Source: an uncultured Fibrobacter sp.
GTDB taxonomy: Bacteria > Fibrobacterota > Fibrobacteria > Fibrobacterales > Fibrobacteraceae
DNA length: 64,000 bases
Direction: 5' to 3'
NCBI GenBank assembly: GCA_946408125.1
Contig: CAMJQW010000004.1
Span: 1-64,000, forward strand
Shown here: positions 33,363 through 41,260 of the stretch, piece by piece
Layout of the letters: each line of letters starts with the position of its first letter
Position numbering within the stretch: the first letter of the stretch is position 1
Made by a program: the position numbers and the translations under genes
The notes under the pieces: model-generated
Told to the model about the DNA's origin: nothing
What the model saw: the letters and a program-made list of their open reading frames with translations, nothing else
The model's database searches: none

Positions 33363-34076
33363 ATGACTGCGGTTCACTGCATCGTCCCTGCGCGTATGGG
33401 GTCTTCCCGGTTTCCCGGGAAGCCCCTTTTTAAGCTATGCGGCAAGGAGATGATTGTCCGTACGCTTGAACGGGCGCGCCTCGCCGAGTGCTTCGACCGC
33501 ATCGTGTGCGCGACCGACAGCGAAGAGATTGCTGCGGTCGTCACGAAGGCGGGCTTCGAGGCCGCCATGACAGGCGCTGCGGCGACAGGCTCCGACCGTG
33601 TGTCGGAGGCGGCTCGCGCCCTCGGCCTGGACCTCGTGGTGAACCTGCAGGGCGACGAGCCGCTGGCGGAGCCCTCCGTGCTCCGCTCTGTCGCCTGCGA
33701 GCTTGCCGCTCATCCGGATTCCTGGGTGACGGTCGCCTGCCCGCTTAACCCGGCGGAGGCGATGCTCAAGACTGTCGTGAAGGTCAAGGTCCAGGATGGC
33801 CTTGCCGTAGACTTTACCCGCGAGGTTCCCCCGGAGGAGGCCCCGCGCTGGTTCCAGCATCAAGGGATTTACGCTTATTCCAGGCGCTCCCGCGATGAAT
33901 TCTCCTCCTTGCCGCAGTCCCCCGTGGAACTGGAACGCTCCCTCGAGCAGATGCGCATCCTGGGCCTACGCTCGATACGCATCGTGGAGAGCCCATTTCC
34001 GAGCATCTCTGTGGACGTGCCTTCCGACGCGAAAGCGGTGGAGGCCTTGATACATGAACGTGAGCTAGAAGGATAA
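33363..34076 (+). CDS. kdsB: CMP-Kdo synthetase
   Basis: 3-deoxy-manno-octulosonate cytidylyltransferase, activating Kdo for lipopolysaccharide core synthesis. 237 residues: CIVPARMGSSRFPGKPL (nucleotide-binding N terminus), RIVCATDSEEIA, TGSDRVSEA, LVVNLQGDEPLAEP, RWFQHQGIYAYSR and SVDVPSDAKAVEAL near the end. Shows that the organism makes a Gram-negative outer membrane with Kdo. It lies 33 bases after gatC; no other Kdo gene is adjacent. Confidence 0.93.
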   Translation: MTAVHCIVPARMGSSRFPGKPLFKLCGKEMIVRTLERARLAECFDRIVCATDSEEIAAVVTKAGFEAAMTGAAATGSDRVSEAARALGLDLVVNLQGDEPLAEPSVLRSVACELAAHPDSWVTVACPLNPAEAMLKTVVKVKVQDGLAVDFTREVPPEEAPRWFQHQGIYAYSRRSRDEFSSLPQSPVELERSLEQMRILGLRSIRIVESPFPSISVDVPSDAKAVEALIHERELEG

Positions 34077-34080
34077 TTCC

Positions 34081-34167
34081 ATGAGTTATCAAAACGCAAG
34101 GCTTGCTTCCTGTATATATCCGGTACATGCTTCCTTGAAGAAGGCGGTGCCGGATGAATTCTGCTGA
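34081..34167 (+). CDS. Possible 28-codon leader peptide before comEA-like gene
   Basis: ATG 34081 follows AGAAGGATAA and opens a 28-codon frame (MSYQNARLASCIYPVHASLK...) that ends at a TGA 14 bases inside the comEA-like gene. Too short for the ORF track. Translation through the overlap could couple to the downstream start. Coding support is thin, and it may be chance. Confidence 0.22.
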   Translation: MSYQNARLASCIYPVHASLKKAVPDEFC

Positions 34168-34627
34168 GAAGAAAGTCGTCTATATGGCGGTCGCCTTCCT
34201 CGTGGTGGGCGTCGTCGTGAGGTTCCTCCCGTGGGGAGTGCCATCCATCGAACAGCTGGTCGATTTGCCCGCGCAGGAGCCCGCCGTCTCCGAGTCGCGA
34301 GCCTCCCTCCCGGATGTCCGGGAAACCGCTCTTACAGAGGAAATTACAGACAAAGTAATTTCTGAGGAGGACGGAGGTGCCGCCCCCGCGAAGCGGCGCA
34401 AAAAAGCTCGTAAAAAGCCCAAAATTGTCAGATTGCCTATCGGCATAAACAAGGCCGGGCTGGACGAGCTTTGCGCCCTCAAGGGGGTCGGCCCGAAGCT
34501 TGCGGAGCGGATAATTGCCTATCGCGAGCAAAAAGGGCCGTTTTTGACCCCCTCGGACCTGGAAAAAGTGCCCGGAATAGGCAAGAAAAAGCTGGAGGGT
34601 ATACTCCAGGGCATAATTTTTGATTAG
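34154..34627 (+). CDS. ComEA-like helix-hairpin-helix protein
   Basis: 157 residues. One N-terminal membrane helix (VYMAVAFLVVGVVVRFL), a Glu/Asp-rich spacer, a very basic stretch (KRRKKARKKPK), then two helix-hairpin-helix motifs: INKAGLDELCALKGVGPKLAERIIAYRE and FLTPSDLEKVPGIGKKKLEGIL. This is the ComEA layout, a membrane-anchored DNA-binding protein that captures DNA during natural transformation. The short neighbouring pilM/pilN-like genes fit a pilus-linked uptake system, but no comEC is in view, so competence is inference. Other HhH repair proteins lack the membrane anchor. Confidence 0.8.
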   Translation: MNSAEKKVVYMAVAFLVVGVVVRFLPWGVPSIEQLVDLPAQEPAVSESRASLPDVRETALTEEITDKVISEEDGGAAPAKRRKKARKKPKIVRLPIGINKAGLDELCALKGVGPKLAERIIAYREQKGPFLTPSDLEKVPGIGKKKLEGILQGIIFD

Positions 34628-34663
34628 TTTTAGGGGGTACAACTTTCATAAGTCGTTGAGTAT

Positions 34664-35578
34664 ATGAGTGATACGAAGATTTACATGGGTATTGAGGTAG
34701 GTGACGCCTCCCTGAAAGTGGCCCTCCTGGACTCCGCTGAAAGGCGTGTTCTGAAGACGGCCGTCCTCGAAACGGAGACGAGCCCCATCGATGACATCTA
34801 CACGTTCGAAACGGTCCTCCAGACGTGGATGGAATCGGCCGCGATCGAGAACGTGGAGGCCATTTCGGTCGCCATCCCGGCATTCCGCTCCATTATCAGG
34901 CAGGTTTACGTGCCCGCCGAAGCCGCGACGCACCTGGACGACTACCTCCAGTGGTACCTCGGTCTTATCACCAACGCTGAGAAGGGCGCCTATATCGTGG
35001 ACTACAAGGTCCTGAGTGGTTCCGCCTCCCTCGGTCTCACCGTACTTCTTATCGCGGTCCGGCGCCAGTGGGTGGATGCCCTGCGCAAGGGATTCCGCTC
35101 CAAGGCGCTCGCTCCCAAGGCTATGGAAGTGGACGTGCTTTCGCTTTTGAACCTGATGGACGTCGCCGAGGGCATCAAGGACCTCCAGTGCGTCATCAAG
35201 GCTGACTACATGGGCGTGACGATGATGTGGCTTTCGAAGGACAACCTGCAGGGACTGCGTTGCGTGTCGACGCTCCCGCTCGTGAACAAGTCCCGCGAGG
35301 AAGCTTACGCGATTCTCGCAAGCGAGGTCTTGCAGCAGATCAACTTGGCGAAGCAGGAAAATGCGGCGCTCGATATCCGCCAGATCAACATCTGCGGCGA
35401 GCTCGCCCAGGACCCGCTGTTCGTCGAGGATCTTCGCCGCAGCTGCCCGGACTACCAGCTTTCCCTGATGGATTCCTTCTCGAACCTGAGGCTCCCGGTG
35501 GATGAACAGGATTCTGCCGCGGTGCTCTGCTGTGCGGGTGCCATCGGTACTGCCCTGAACGTGATGGAGGGTGTATGA
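34664..35578 (+). CDS. PilM-like actin-fold pilus assembly protein
   Basis: 304 residues. N terminus MGIEVGDASLKVALLD is the phosphate-1 motif of the actin/FtsA fold used by PilM; VSVAIPAFRSIIRQVYVP and QWYLGLIT correspond to the PilM-type insertion, INICGELAQDPLFVEDL to the phosphate-2/adenosine side. PilM is a cytoplasmic protein that binds the N terminus of PilN and helps align the pilus machine. The next gene overlaps by four bases and encodes a PilN/O-like protein, which supports this call. Similarity is weak in the middle, so a GspL-like cytoplasmic domain is an alternative. Confidence 0.7.
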   Translation: MSDTKIYMGIEVGDASLKVALLDSAERRVLKTAVLETETSPIDDIYTFETVLQTWMESAAIENVEAISVAIPAFRSIIRQVYVPAEAATHLDDYLQWYLGLITNAEKGAYIVDYKVLSGSASLGLTVLLIAVRRQWVDALRKGFRSKALAPKAMEVDVLSLLNLMDVAEGIKDLQCVIKADYMGVTMMWLSKDNLQGLRCVSTLPLVNKSREEAYAILASEVLQQINLAKQENAALDIRQINICGELAQDPLFVEDLRRSCPDYQLSLMDSFSNLRLPVDEQDSAAVLCCAGAIGTALNVMEGV

Positions 35579-36588
35579 TTCGTTTGAACTTGATCGATGC
35601 CGCGGAACGCGAGTCGCTGATTAGCAACGTGAACCCGGTTCACGTGACCGACGTTTCCTCGCAGGTGAAGTCCTCCAAGAAGAGGGCCCTGACGGTATTC
35701 CTTACGATCCTTTTCGTGTTCGTTGCGTTCAGCTGCTTCCTCAGCGTGGCTGGCGTTCCGAAGCCGTTGCAGGGCGCACTCCCGAGCCAGTATCTCGATT
35801 TGATCGGTGCCGAGGACCCGAGCCGTTCTGCCCTGACCTTGAGTTCCGGTCAGACGACTACCGCCGGTGGTTCGCTCGAGGCGCAGGTCGCCGAGGCGAA
35901 CGAGGCCATCAAGCGTCGTGACGCGTTGACTGTCAATCAGGTCGTGGGCGAGATCAACCCGACGGTGCTGTTCAACAACAAGCGCACGGACTTCGTGCAG
36001 TTCCTGCCGATGGAAAGGATCTCGTTCGAACGCGCCGCTGTCGCGCAGTTCTTCACGTTCCTCAATACGGCCGCTCCGGACGATGTCGGATTCTCCGACT
36101 GCGTGTTCCAGACCCCGAACTTCTACTACCTGCGCGGTGTGGCGGCCAAGCCCACTTCGCAGCGCAGCTTCCTCGAGAGGGTGAAGTCCTTGAGCTCCGA
36201 GTTCAAGACGCCGCCCATTCCCGAAAACGCTCCGGCGACGGACATCACCGCGTTCGGCAAGTTCAACGTGACGAACGTCAACATGAACGCCGTTACGAGG
36301 TTCGTGCCCGCGGCTGACCAGGCCGAAGAAATCAAGTCGCTCAAGGCGCTTGCCGGTACGCACAAAGTAACGTTGAACGGATTCGACAAGCCGACCGTCG
36401 AGGATTTCGGCGTCTACAAGCGCTTCGCCTACCAGGTGTCCACTTCCTGCGATTATCCTGAACTGCAGCAGTTCTTCGCGGCCCTCTCCGAATCTCCGAT
36501 CCGTGCCGCCGTGCAGAAGGTCGAGCTCAAGTTCGCGAAGAGGAACATGCAGGTGGCGATGCGCATCGAGATGTTCGTTTCTCCGTAA
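35575..36588 (+). CDS. PilN/PilO-like inner-membrane pilus assembly protein
   Basis: 337 residues. Starts with MIRLNLIDAAERE, the typical PilN N terminus that binds PilM, followed by one membrane helix (TVFLTILFVFVAFSCFLSVAG) and a periplasmic part. The C-terminal 90 residues (YKRFAYQVSTSCDYPELQQFFAALSESPIRAAVQKVELKF) have the ferredoxin-like PilO pattern. So one chain may combine PilN-like start and PilO-like end, or be a long PilN. ATGA overlap with the PilM-like gene. rsmD follows after three bases. No pilP or pilQ is adjacent. Confidence 0.62.
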   Translation: MIRLNLIDAAERESLISNVNPVHVTDVSSQVKSSKKRALTVFLTILFVFVAFSCFLSVAGVPKPLQGALPSQYLDLIGAEDPSRSALTLSSGQTTTAGGSLEAQVAEANEAIKRRDALTVNQVVGEINPTVLFNNKRTDFVQFLPMERISFERAAVAQFFTFLNTAAPDDVGFSDCVFQTPNFYYLRGVAAKPTSQRSFLERVKSLSSEFKTPPIPENAPATDITAFGKFNVTNVNMNAVTRFVPAADQAEEIKSLKALAGTHKVTLNGFDKPTVEDFGVYKRFAYQVSTSCDYPELQQFFAALSESPIRAAVQKVELKFAKRNMQVAMRIEMFVSP

Positions 36589-36591
36589 CGT

Positions 36592-37149
36592 ATGCCCATC
36601 CGTATCACTGGCGGACTACTCCGGGGCAGGAATGTCGCTTCCCCGGATTCCATGAAGACAAGACCGACGGCTTCCCGTACGAGGGAGGCCCTCTTCAACA
36701 TATTGCAGGGAGTCGAGAACTTTCGCATGCTGGACCTCTTCGCAGGTTCGGGAATCATGGGCATCGAGGCGGTTAGCCGCGGGGCTTCGCATGTGGTCGC
36801 GGTCGAGATGGCACATTCGCAGGCACGGCTCGTGTACCAGGCGTACAAGGTTCTCGGAATTGCGGACAAAGTAACGTTGCTCGAAAAGAATGCGCTCACG
36901 CTCGACAGGGAATCGCTCTGCGCGGAAGGCGGATTCGACCTGATTTACGCGGATCCCCCGTTCAGGAATATGGAGTATCCGGACCTGCGCCCGTTTTGGC
37001 AATGGCTGAATCCGGGCGGCGTCGCCGTATTCGAGGCCCCGAGCAAGAACATTCCCGCATGGGTGAAAGAGGCTTCCGATGCCGGAAGCGTGCAGGTGCG
37101 CCGTTACGGTGAATCCTCCCTCGTGATTTACAGGGCTCGTTGCTCGTAG
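36592..37149 (+). CDS. rsmD: 16S rRNA m2G966 methyltransferase
   Basis: SAM-dependent enzyme that methylates guanine 966 of 16S rRNA. 185 residues: RITGGLLRGRNV (N-terminal RNA-contact segment), RPTASRTREALFNIL, SAM motif MLDLFAGSGIMGIEAVSRGA, and catalytic DLIYADPPF (NPPY-type). It starts three bases after the PilN/O-like gene and precedes coaD, the common rsmD-coaD pairing in bacteria. Confidence 0.95.
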   Translation: MPIRITGGLLRGRNVASPDSMKTRPTASRTREALFNILQGVENFRMLDLFAGSGIMGIEAVSRGASHVVAVEMAHSQARLVYQAYKVLGIADKVTLLEKNALTLDRESLCAEGGFDLIYADPPFRNMEYPDLRPFWQWLNPGGVAVFEAPSKNIPAWVKEASDAGSVQVRRYGESSLVIYRARCS

Positions 37150-37176
37150 CTCACGGCTATTTTCTATATTTAGGGC

Positions 37177-37677
37177 ATGAAGAAAATCGCCGTATTCGCG
37201 GGGTCGTTCGACCCGTTTACGTTGGGACACCTGGATATCGTCAGGCGTGCCGCTTCGCTGTTCGACGAGCTGTATGTGCTCCTGGCGGTGAACGCGTCCA
37301 AGAAGTACTACTTCGACGAGGCGACCCGTGCCGAGATGGTGCGGAAGGCGGTCGCGGATATCCCGAACGTGAAGGTGGACTGCTACGACGGCCTCACGGT
37401 CGACTTTGCGAAGCGTGTCGGGGCGAAGTTCCTGGTGCGCGGCATTCGCGGTGCTGCCGACGTGGAATACGAGCAGACGGTCGCCTGGAACAACAAGGTG
37501 CTCTGTCCGGAAATCGAGACGGTGTTCCTTTCCAGCGCGTCGGAACACCTGGCCGTGAGCAGCTCGGTGGTGCGCGAACTCCTGAAGGCGGGAATCGCGA
37601 ATGACGGGGAAGGCCGCGCGAAGCTTGCGAAGTATGTCCCCGCCGATGCAATCCCGTTACTAACCACTAGCCGCTAA
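37177..37677 (+). CDS. coaD: Phosphopantetheine adenylyltransferase
   Basis: Fourth step of coenzyme A synthesis: 4'-phosphopantetheine plus ATP to dephospho-CoA. 166 residues: AVFAGSFDPFTLGHLDIV with the T/HxGH nucleotide site, VDFAKRVGAKFLVRGIRGAADVEYE, and SEHLAVSSSVVREL at the C-terminal ISS-V-RE motif. TATATT lies exactly six bases before the ATG and there is no ribosome site, so this gene can be read as a leaderless message even though rsmD is only 27 bases upstream. Confidence 0.96.
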   Translation: MKKIAVFAGSFDPFTLGHLDIVRRAASLFDELYVLLAVNASKKYYFDEATRAEMVRKAVADIPNVKVDCYDGLTVDFAKRVGAKFLVRGIRGAADVEYEQTVAWNNKVLCPEIETVFLSSASEHLAVSSSVVRELLKAGIANDGEGRAKLAKYVPADAIPLLTTSR

Positions 37678-37679
37678 TT

Positions 37680-38534
37680 ATGACTCCTTTCCGTTTCTTG
37701 CCCAAGGCCATCCGAATCCTGTTAATCGCCAATGCGGTCGTGTTCGCCATTGCGTTTGTCCTGGGTTCCATCATGGGCCTGCACCTGAACCTCCCGGGAG
37801 CCGGCTACGGCAATATCCGTGACTACATCGTCTACTTCGGGGCGTTCTTCCCGACGAGCCCGCTCGAGGCGTGGCGCTACCTGACCTACATGTTCGTGCA
37901 TGTGGATTTCTGGCATTTTGTCTTCAACATGCTCATGCTGTGGATGTTCGGCGGCAGTGTCGCCGAGTACATGGGCGCAAAACACTTTACCGCGATGTAC
38001 CTGTTCTGCGGGGTGTTCGCGGCGTTCTTCAGCTTTGTGCTTTGCATGGCGGGTCTTACGAACAACCCGATTATCGGTGCGTCCGGCGCGCTGATGGGAA
38101 TCTTTGTCGCGTGCTACAGGTTCTTTCCCGAGAGCCGCCTGTTGCTTTTCTTTGTCGTCCCGATGAAGCTGAAGCATGCCATGTGGGTGATGGTCATTTT
38201 CGATTTGATCATGGCGCCTTCGGGCGACGGCGTCGCTCACTTTGCGCACCTGGGTGGCGTGGTGGCCGGCTTTATTTACATGTACTTCTACGAGAAGGGC
38301 TTCCGCAAGCTGCACAACTTCCGCAGACCGCGCAGGCGCGAATCTTCTGCCGATAACCGTCAGGATGATTCCGATGCCATCGAGGGCGAAGTCTTCTACG
38401 TGGACGAGCAGAAGCGCATGAACGAGATCCTGGACAAGGTGAACCGCGAGGGAATCCACTCGCTGAACGAATCCGAACGGCAGTTCCTGTTGAGGGCGGG
38501 CGATAAATTGCGCCGCCGCAGGGGTGGCCTGTAA
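37680..38534 (+). CDS. Rhomboid-family intramembrane serine protease
   Basis: 284 residues with six hydrophobic segments. The catalytic dyad is present: serine in IIGASGALMGIF and histidine in AHFAHLGGVVAGF; the oxyanion asparagine region is WHFVFNMLMLWMFGG, preceded by the usual HVDFWH. A long charged cytoplasmic tail (last 80 residues) ends in the tail motif seen on FCB rhomboids (MNEILDKVNREGIHSLNESE). It cleaves transmembrane substrates; which ones is unknown. The ATG lies two bases after the coaD stop, so translation is probably coupled. Confidence 0.93.
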   Translation: MTPFRFLPKAIRILLIANAVVFAIAFVLGSIMGLHLNLPGAGYGNIRDYIVYFGAFFPTSPLEAWRYLTYMFVHVDFWHFVFNMLMLWMFGGSVAEYMGAKHFTAMYLFCGVFAAFFSFVLCMAGLTNNPIIGASGALMGIFVACYRFFPESRLLLFFVVPMKLKHAMWVMVIFDLIMAPSGDGVAHFAHLGGVVAGFIYMYFYEKGFRKLHNFRRPRRRESSADNRQDDSDAIEGEVFYVDEQKRMNEILDKVNREGIHSLNESERQFLLRAGDKLRRRRGGL

Positions 38535-38557
38535 TCAAATTTTTTAGAGGTAGTCTG

Positions 38558-39517
38558 ATGAAGAAAGTTTTAGGTATGGGCGCTGCCCTCGTTGATATTC
38601 TCGCGAATGTGGATGACGCATGGATTGAATCGCAGGGCGTGCAGAAGGGCGGCATGAACATGGTGGACTGGCCGCAGATGGAAAAGTTCCTCGCGGCGCT
38701 TAAGAATCCGCTGCGCGTGCCGGGCGGCTCTACCTGCAATACGATGGTCGGACTTTCTCGCCTCGGTGGCAAGGCTGCCTTCATCTCGAAGGTCGGCGAT
38801 GACGAACTCGGGAAGATTTTCCGCGAGCACCTGGAACGTAACGGCGTGGAATCGAAGCTCGGGATGAGCGATGCCGCTACGGGTTGCGTGTTCTCTGCGG
38901 TGACGCCCGATGCGCAGCGCTCCATGTGGACTTACCTCGGTGCTTCCGATTTTCTCGTGAGTGAAGACTTCGTGCCCGCTCTCTACGACGGCGTGGGCCT
39001 GCTCTATGCGGAAGGCTACCGCGCGTTCAATGCGGACTGCTTCAAGAAGTCATTCACGCTTGCCCGCAGCCTGGGCGTGGAAACCGCGCTCGACTTCAGC
39101 AGCTTCGGCGTGGTGGATGCCTGCCGCAAGCTGTTCGACGAACTCTTTGCTGAAAAGATGATTGATATCATCATTGCGAACGAAGACGAGGCTTTTGCGT
39201 ACGCGGGTGTGAAAGAAGAAGCTGCTCTCGATGTGCTTGCACAGAAGGCGAAGGTCGCGGTGGTGAAGATCGGCAAGCGCGGCGCCCTCATTGCCAAGGA
39301 CGGCAAGGTGACGCGTGTGCAGGCTGGCCCTGCGAAGGCAATCGATACGACGGGCGCCGGCGACCTGTGGGCGTCGGGATTCCTGTACGGCTACATGAAC
39401 GGCTGGGACATGGAACGCAGCGGAAACCTCGGTAGCGTCGTCTCCAACGAGGTGGTGCAGGTGATGGGCGCCCAGATTCCCGAAGACGGCTGGAAGCGGA
39501 TCCTCGCGACCATTTAA
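38558..39517 (+). CDS. PfkB-family carbohydrate/adenosine kinase
   Basis: 319 residues of the ribokinase fold: N-terminal MGAALVDILANVD, first signature GGSTCNTMVGLSRLGGKAAFISKVGDDELG, and the C-terminal PfkB signature DTTGAGDLWASGFLYGY with the anion-hole GAGD and catalytic aspartate. The overall pattern is closest to adenosine kinase-like proteins that are common in the FCB group, acting on a nucleoside or sugar. The exact substrate cannot be set by eye. AGAGG precedes the ATG. It is the last gene of the plus-strand housekeeping run. Confidence 0.88.
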   Translation: MKKVLGMGAALVDILANVDDAWIESQGVQKGGMNMVDWPQMEKFLAALKNPLRVPGGSTCNTMVGLSRLGGKAAFISKVGDDELGKIFREHLERNGVESKLGMSDAATGCVFSAVTPDAQRSMWTYLGASDFLVSEDFVPALYDGVGLLYAEGYRAFNADCFKKSFTLARSLGVETALDFSSFGVVDACRKLFDELFAEKMIDIIIANEDEAFAYAGVKEEAALDVLAQKAKVAVVKIGKRGALIAKDGKVTRVQAGPAKAIDTTGAGDLWASGFLYGYMNGWDMERSGNLGSVVSNEVVQVMGAQIPEDGWKRILATI

Positions 39518-39639
39518 GGCTCGTTTTTGCGTTTTTTGACGTTTTTGGCGCGTCCCAAATCACATTTTGGGCATAAAAGGGCCTGCAAAAGCGCCTTAAT
39601 GTAAATTTTTGTATATATTTAGCGCGTAAGGAGGTTCTT

Positions 39640-40797
39640 ATGCGCCTTTTTTCTGTTGTTGCACTGGTAGCCGTTCTCTCTGCGGTTGCTTTCGCCGATG
39701 ACGACGAAGTTTTTATCCGCAATGTGTGCGATACCCTGGCATCCAAGGGCCACGAACCGGTGACGCTAGTTGCTACGGATCTCGTTGAAACCAAGTGGGT
39801 CGCGAGCAAGAAGTCGGGTGACTGGGAACATGGGACGTCGACCAAGAACGAACTCAGTTCCTATGAAGCTCTCCAGCCCATTGTGAAAAGCACGGAGTAC
39901 CGGTTCCCGCTTTCGATTGTGGCGGCCTGCCGTGCTAACGATAACGTCCCGTTCAAGTATATGGCATGGACTGAGCGAAAGTGGAAGGAAAAAACACTTC
40001 AATACTCCACCTATATTTTCGACTCGCATGCGATTTCTGTGGGCGCTTACGATGCTACGAATACAAACAATATCCTGATTTTTGTGTCGGCGCCTCCTGT
40101 CGAAAAGGAACAGTACACTTCTGACGAAATTATGGTCTCCAAGCCCTTCGAGTTTGCGTTTGAATGGTGGTTTGCTGCGTCTGAAATTAAATGGCAGTTA
40201 ACTGGTGGGGGTTATACCATGCGGTACTTCAATTCCGCCGCTCATGATTCGATATCGGCAGTTCGGGCCATGTTCGAAATCATGAAGACTAATATGGCGG
40301 ATCCGGATAAGGAAATCCCGGATACTATAAGTACAGCCAATATCCAGGTCATCCAGGTCGTATTGAAGGATTCGGAGAAGACGGCGACCATCATCGAACC
40401 GGCATCTTCCAGTTCCGTGGTCCCGCCTTCCAGCTCGAGCGATACGCCAAAATCCAGTGCGAACGAACCGGAATCGAGCGCGTCCGAACAGCCCAAGTCT
40501 AGCGCGGAGCAGTCGAGTTCCAGCTCGAAGGATTCCCCGAAATCGAGCGCGAGCGAACCGGAATCGAGTTCCAGCTCCGGTGAAGATAAGCCCAAGTCGA
40601 GCGCCGGCGAATCGAGCTCCTCCGGCGGCAAAACCTCGATTGCCATCATGCGTAACGAAGCCGTGGACGACGAGATTGTCGAGATGCGCGGCCTCGACGG
40701 AACCCTCGTCAAGAGGAATGCCGAAGTGAAGCCCGGAATCTACTACGCGAAGACTTCCCGCGGTATCTGGATTCGCAAGGCCGTGATGCCTAGATAA
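39640..40797 (+). CDS. Secreted protein with Ser-rich linker and basic C-terminal domain
   Basis: 385 residues, cleavable signal peptide (LVAVLSAVAFA), AAGGAGG six bases before the ATG. Residues about 20-240 form an unrecognised domain (TLVATDLVETKWVASKKSGDW; YEALQPIVKSTEYRFPLSIVAACR). Then about 90 residues of Ser/Pro/Glu/Lys linker built from PKSSA and ESSSS units. The final 50 residues (IVEMRGLDGTLVKRN, PGIYYAKTSRGIWIRKAVM) share the pattern of the C-terminal domain on the CE6 esterase and resemble a secretion/sorting module. Function of the N-terminal domain unknown. Confidence 0.72.
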   Translation: MRLFSVVALVAVLSAVAFADDDEVFIRNVCDTLASKGHEPVTLVATDLVETKWVASKKSGDWEHGTSTKNELSSYEALQPIVKSTEYRFPLSIVAACRANDNVPFKYMAWTERKWKEKTLQYSTYIFDSHAISVGAYDATNTNNILIFVSAPPVEKEQYTSDEIMVSKPFEFAFEWWFAASEIKWQLTGGGYTMRYFNSAAHDSISAVRAMFEIMKTNMADPDKEIPDTISTANIQVIQVVLKDSEKTATIIEPASSSSVVPPSSSSDTPKSSANEPESSASEQPKSSAEQSSSSSKDSPKSSASEPESSSSSGEDKPKSSAGESSSSGGKTSIAIMRNEAVDDEIVEMRGLDGTLVKRNAEVKPGIYYAKTSRGIWIRKAVMPR

Positions 40798-40821
40798 TAT
40801 CGGTTTTTGTATATTTGAGCC

Positions 40822-41241
40822 ATGAAGATGGTCAAGATTTTTTTCGTGTCCTTCGCGCTGTGCGCCTCGTTCGCCATGGCCGAAGAAGCCGTTCCGGAGG
40901 CCCAGCAGGCTCCGTCTGCCGAAGCGGAACTCCAGCAGGAGATTGCCGTGCGCGACAGCGTGATGCAACAGCAGGGTGACGCGTGCAATCTGGAAAAGGA
41001 TTCCCTGCGCGCCGCTATCGAGGTGGAGAAGGCGAAGAGCGATAATTGGGAAAAGAGTTACAATACCATCAAGAAAGACAATGAAACCTGCGCGCAGATG
41101 CTCAGTACGTCCATCGGCGTGAACGAGAAGAAGAAGGAAAAGGAAGACCAGGACCGTCGCAGTGCAGCGATGGCGACTTCGTCTTCGTTCCTGGGCGGTT
41201 TCGGTGTCGGTATGCTGGTGATGTGGCTCATCATGAAATAA
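40822..41241 (+). CDS. Small envelope protein with signal peptide, coiled coil and C-terminal anchor
   Basis: 139 residues. Signal peptide MKMVKIFFVSFALCASFAMA, then a charged helical region (ELQQEIAVRDSVMQQQGD; LRAAIEVEKAKSDNWEKSYNTIK) likely to form a coiled coil, a basic stretch (KKKEKEDQDRR) and a hydrophobic end (FLGGFGVGMLVMWLIM) that could anchor it in the inner membrane from the periplasm. Two Cys may form disulfides. TATATT exactly six bases before the ATG, no ribosome site. Five bases upstream of the choice-of-anchor gene region. Not recognised. Confidence 0.6.
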   Translation: MKMVKIFFVSFALCASFAMAEEAVPEAQQAPSAEAELQQEIAVRDSVMQQQGDACNLEKDSLRAAIEVEKAKSDNWEKSYNTIKKDNETCAQMLSTSIGVNEKKKEKEDQDRRSAAMATSSSFLGGFGVGMLVMWLIMK

Positions 41242-41260
41242 CCGGATGGAGAAAACTCCG

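Noticed and set aside
33351-33365. TTATTAGATTTT before kdsB as a leaderless -10
   Set aside because: The hexamer spacing to ATG does not fit (TAGATT is only two bases away); not counted with the N6 group.
39551-39572. Hairpin CCCAAA-TCACAT-TTTGGG downstream of the PfkB kinase
   Set aside because: Stem is short and weak and lacks a T run, so not called a terminator.
40400-40640. Repetitive AGTTCC/AGCTCG-rich DNA, possible tandem repeat array
   Set aside because: It is simple codon repetition from Ser/Pro/Glu linkers of secreted proteins, not a structured DNA repeat or CRISPR.
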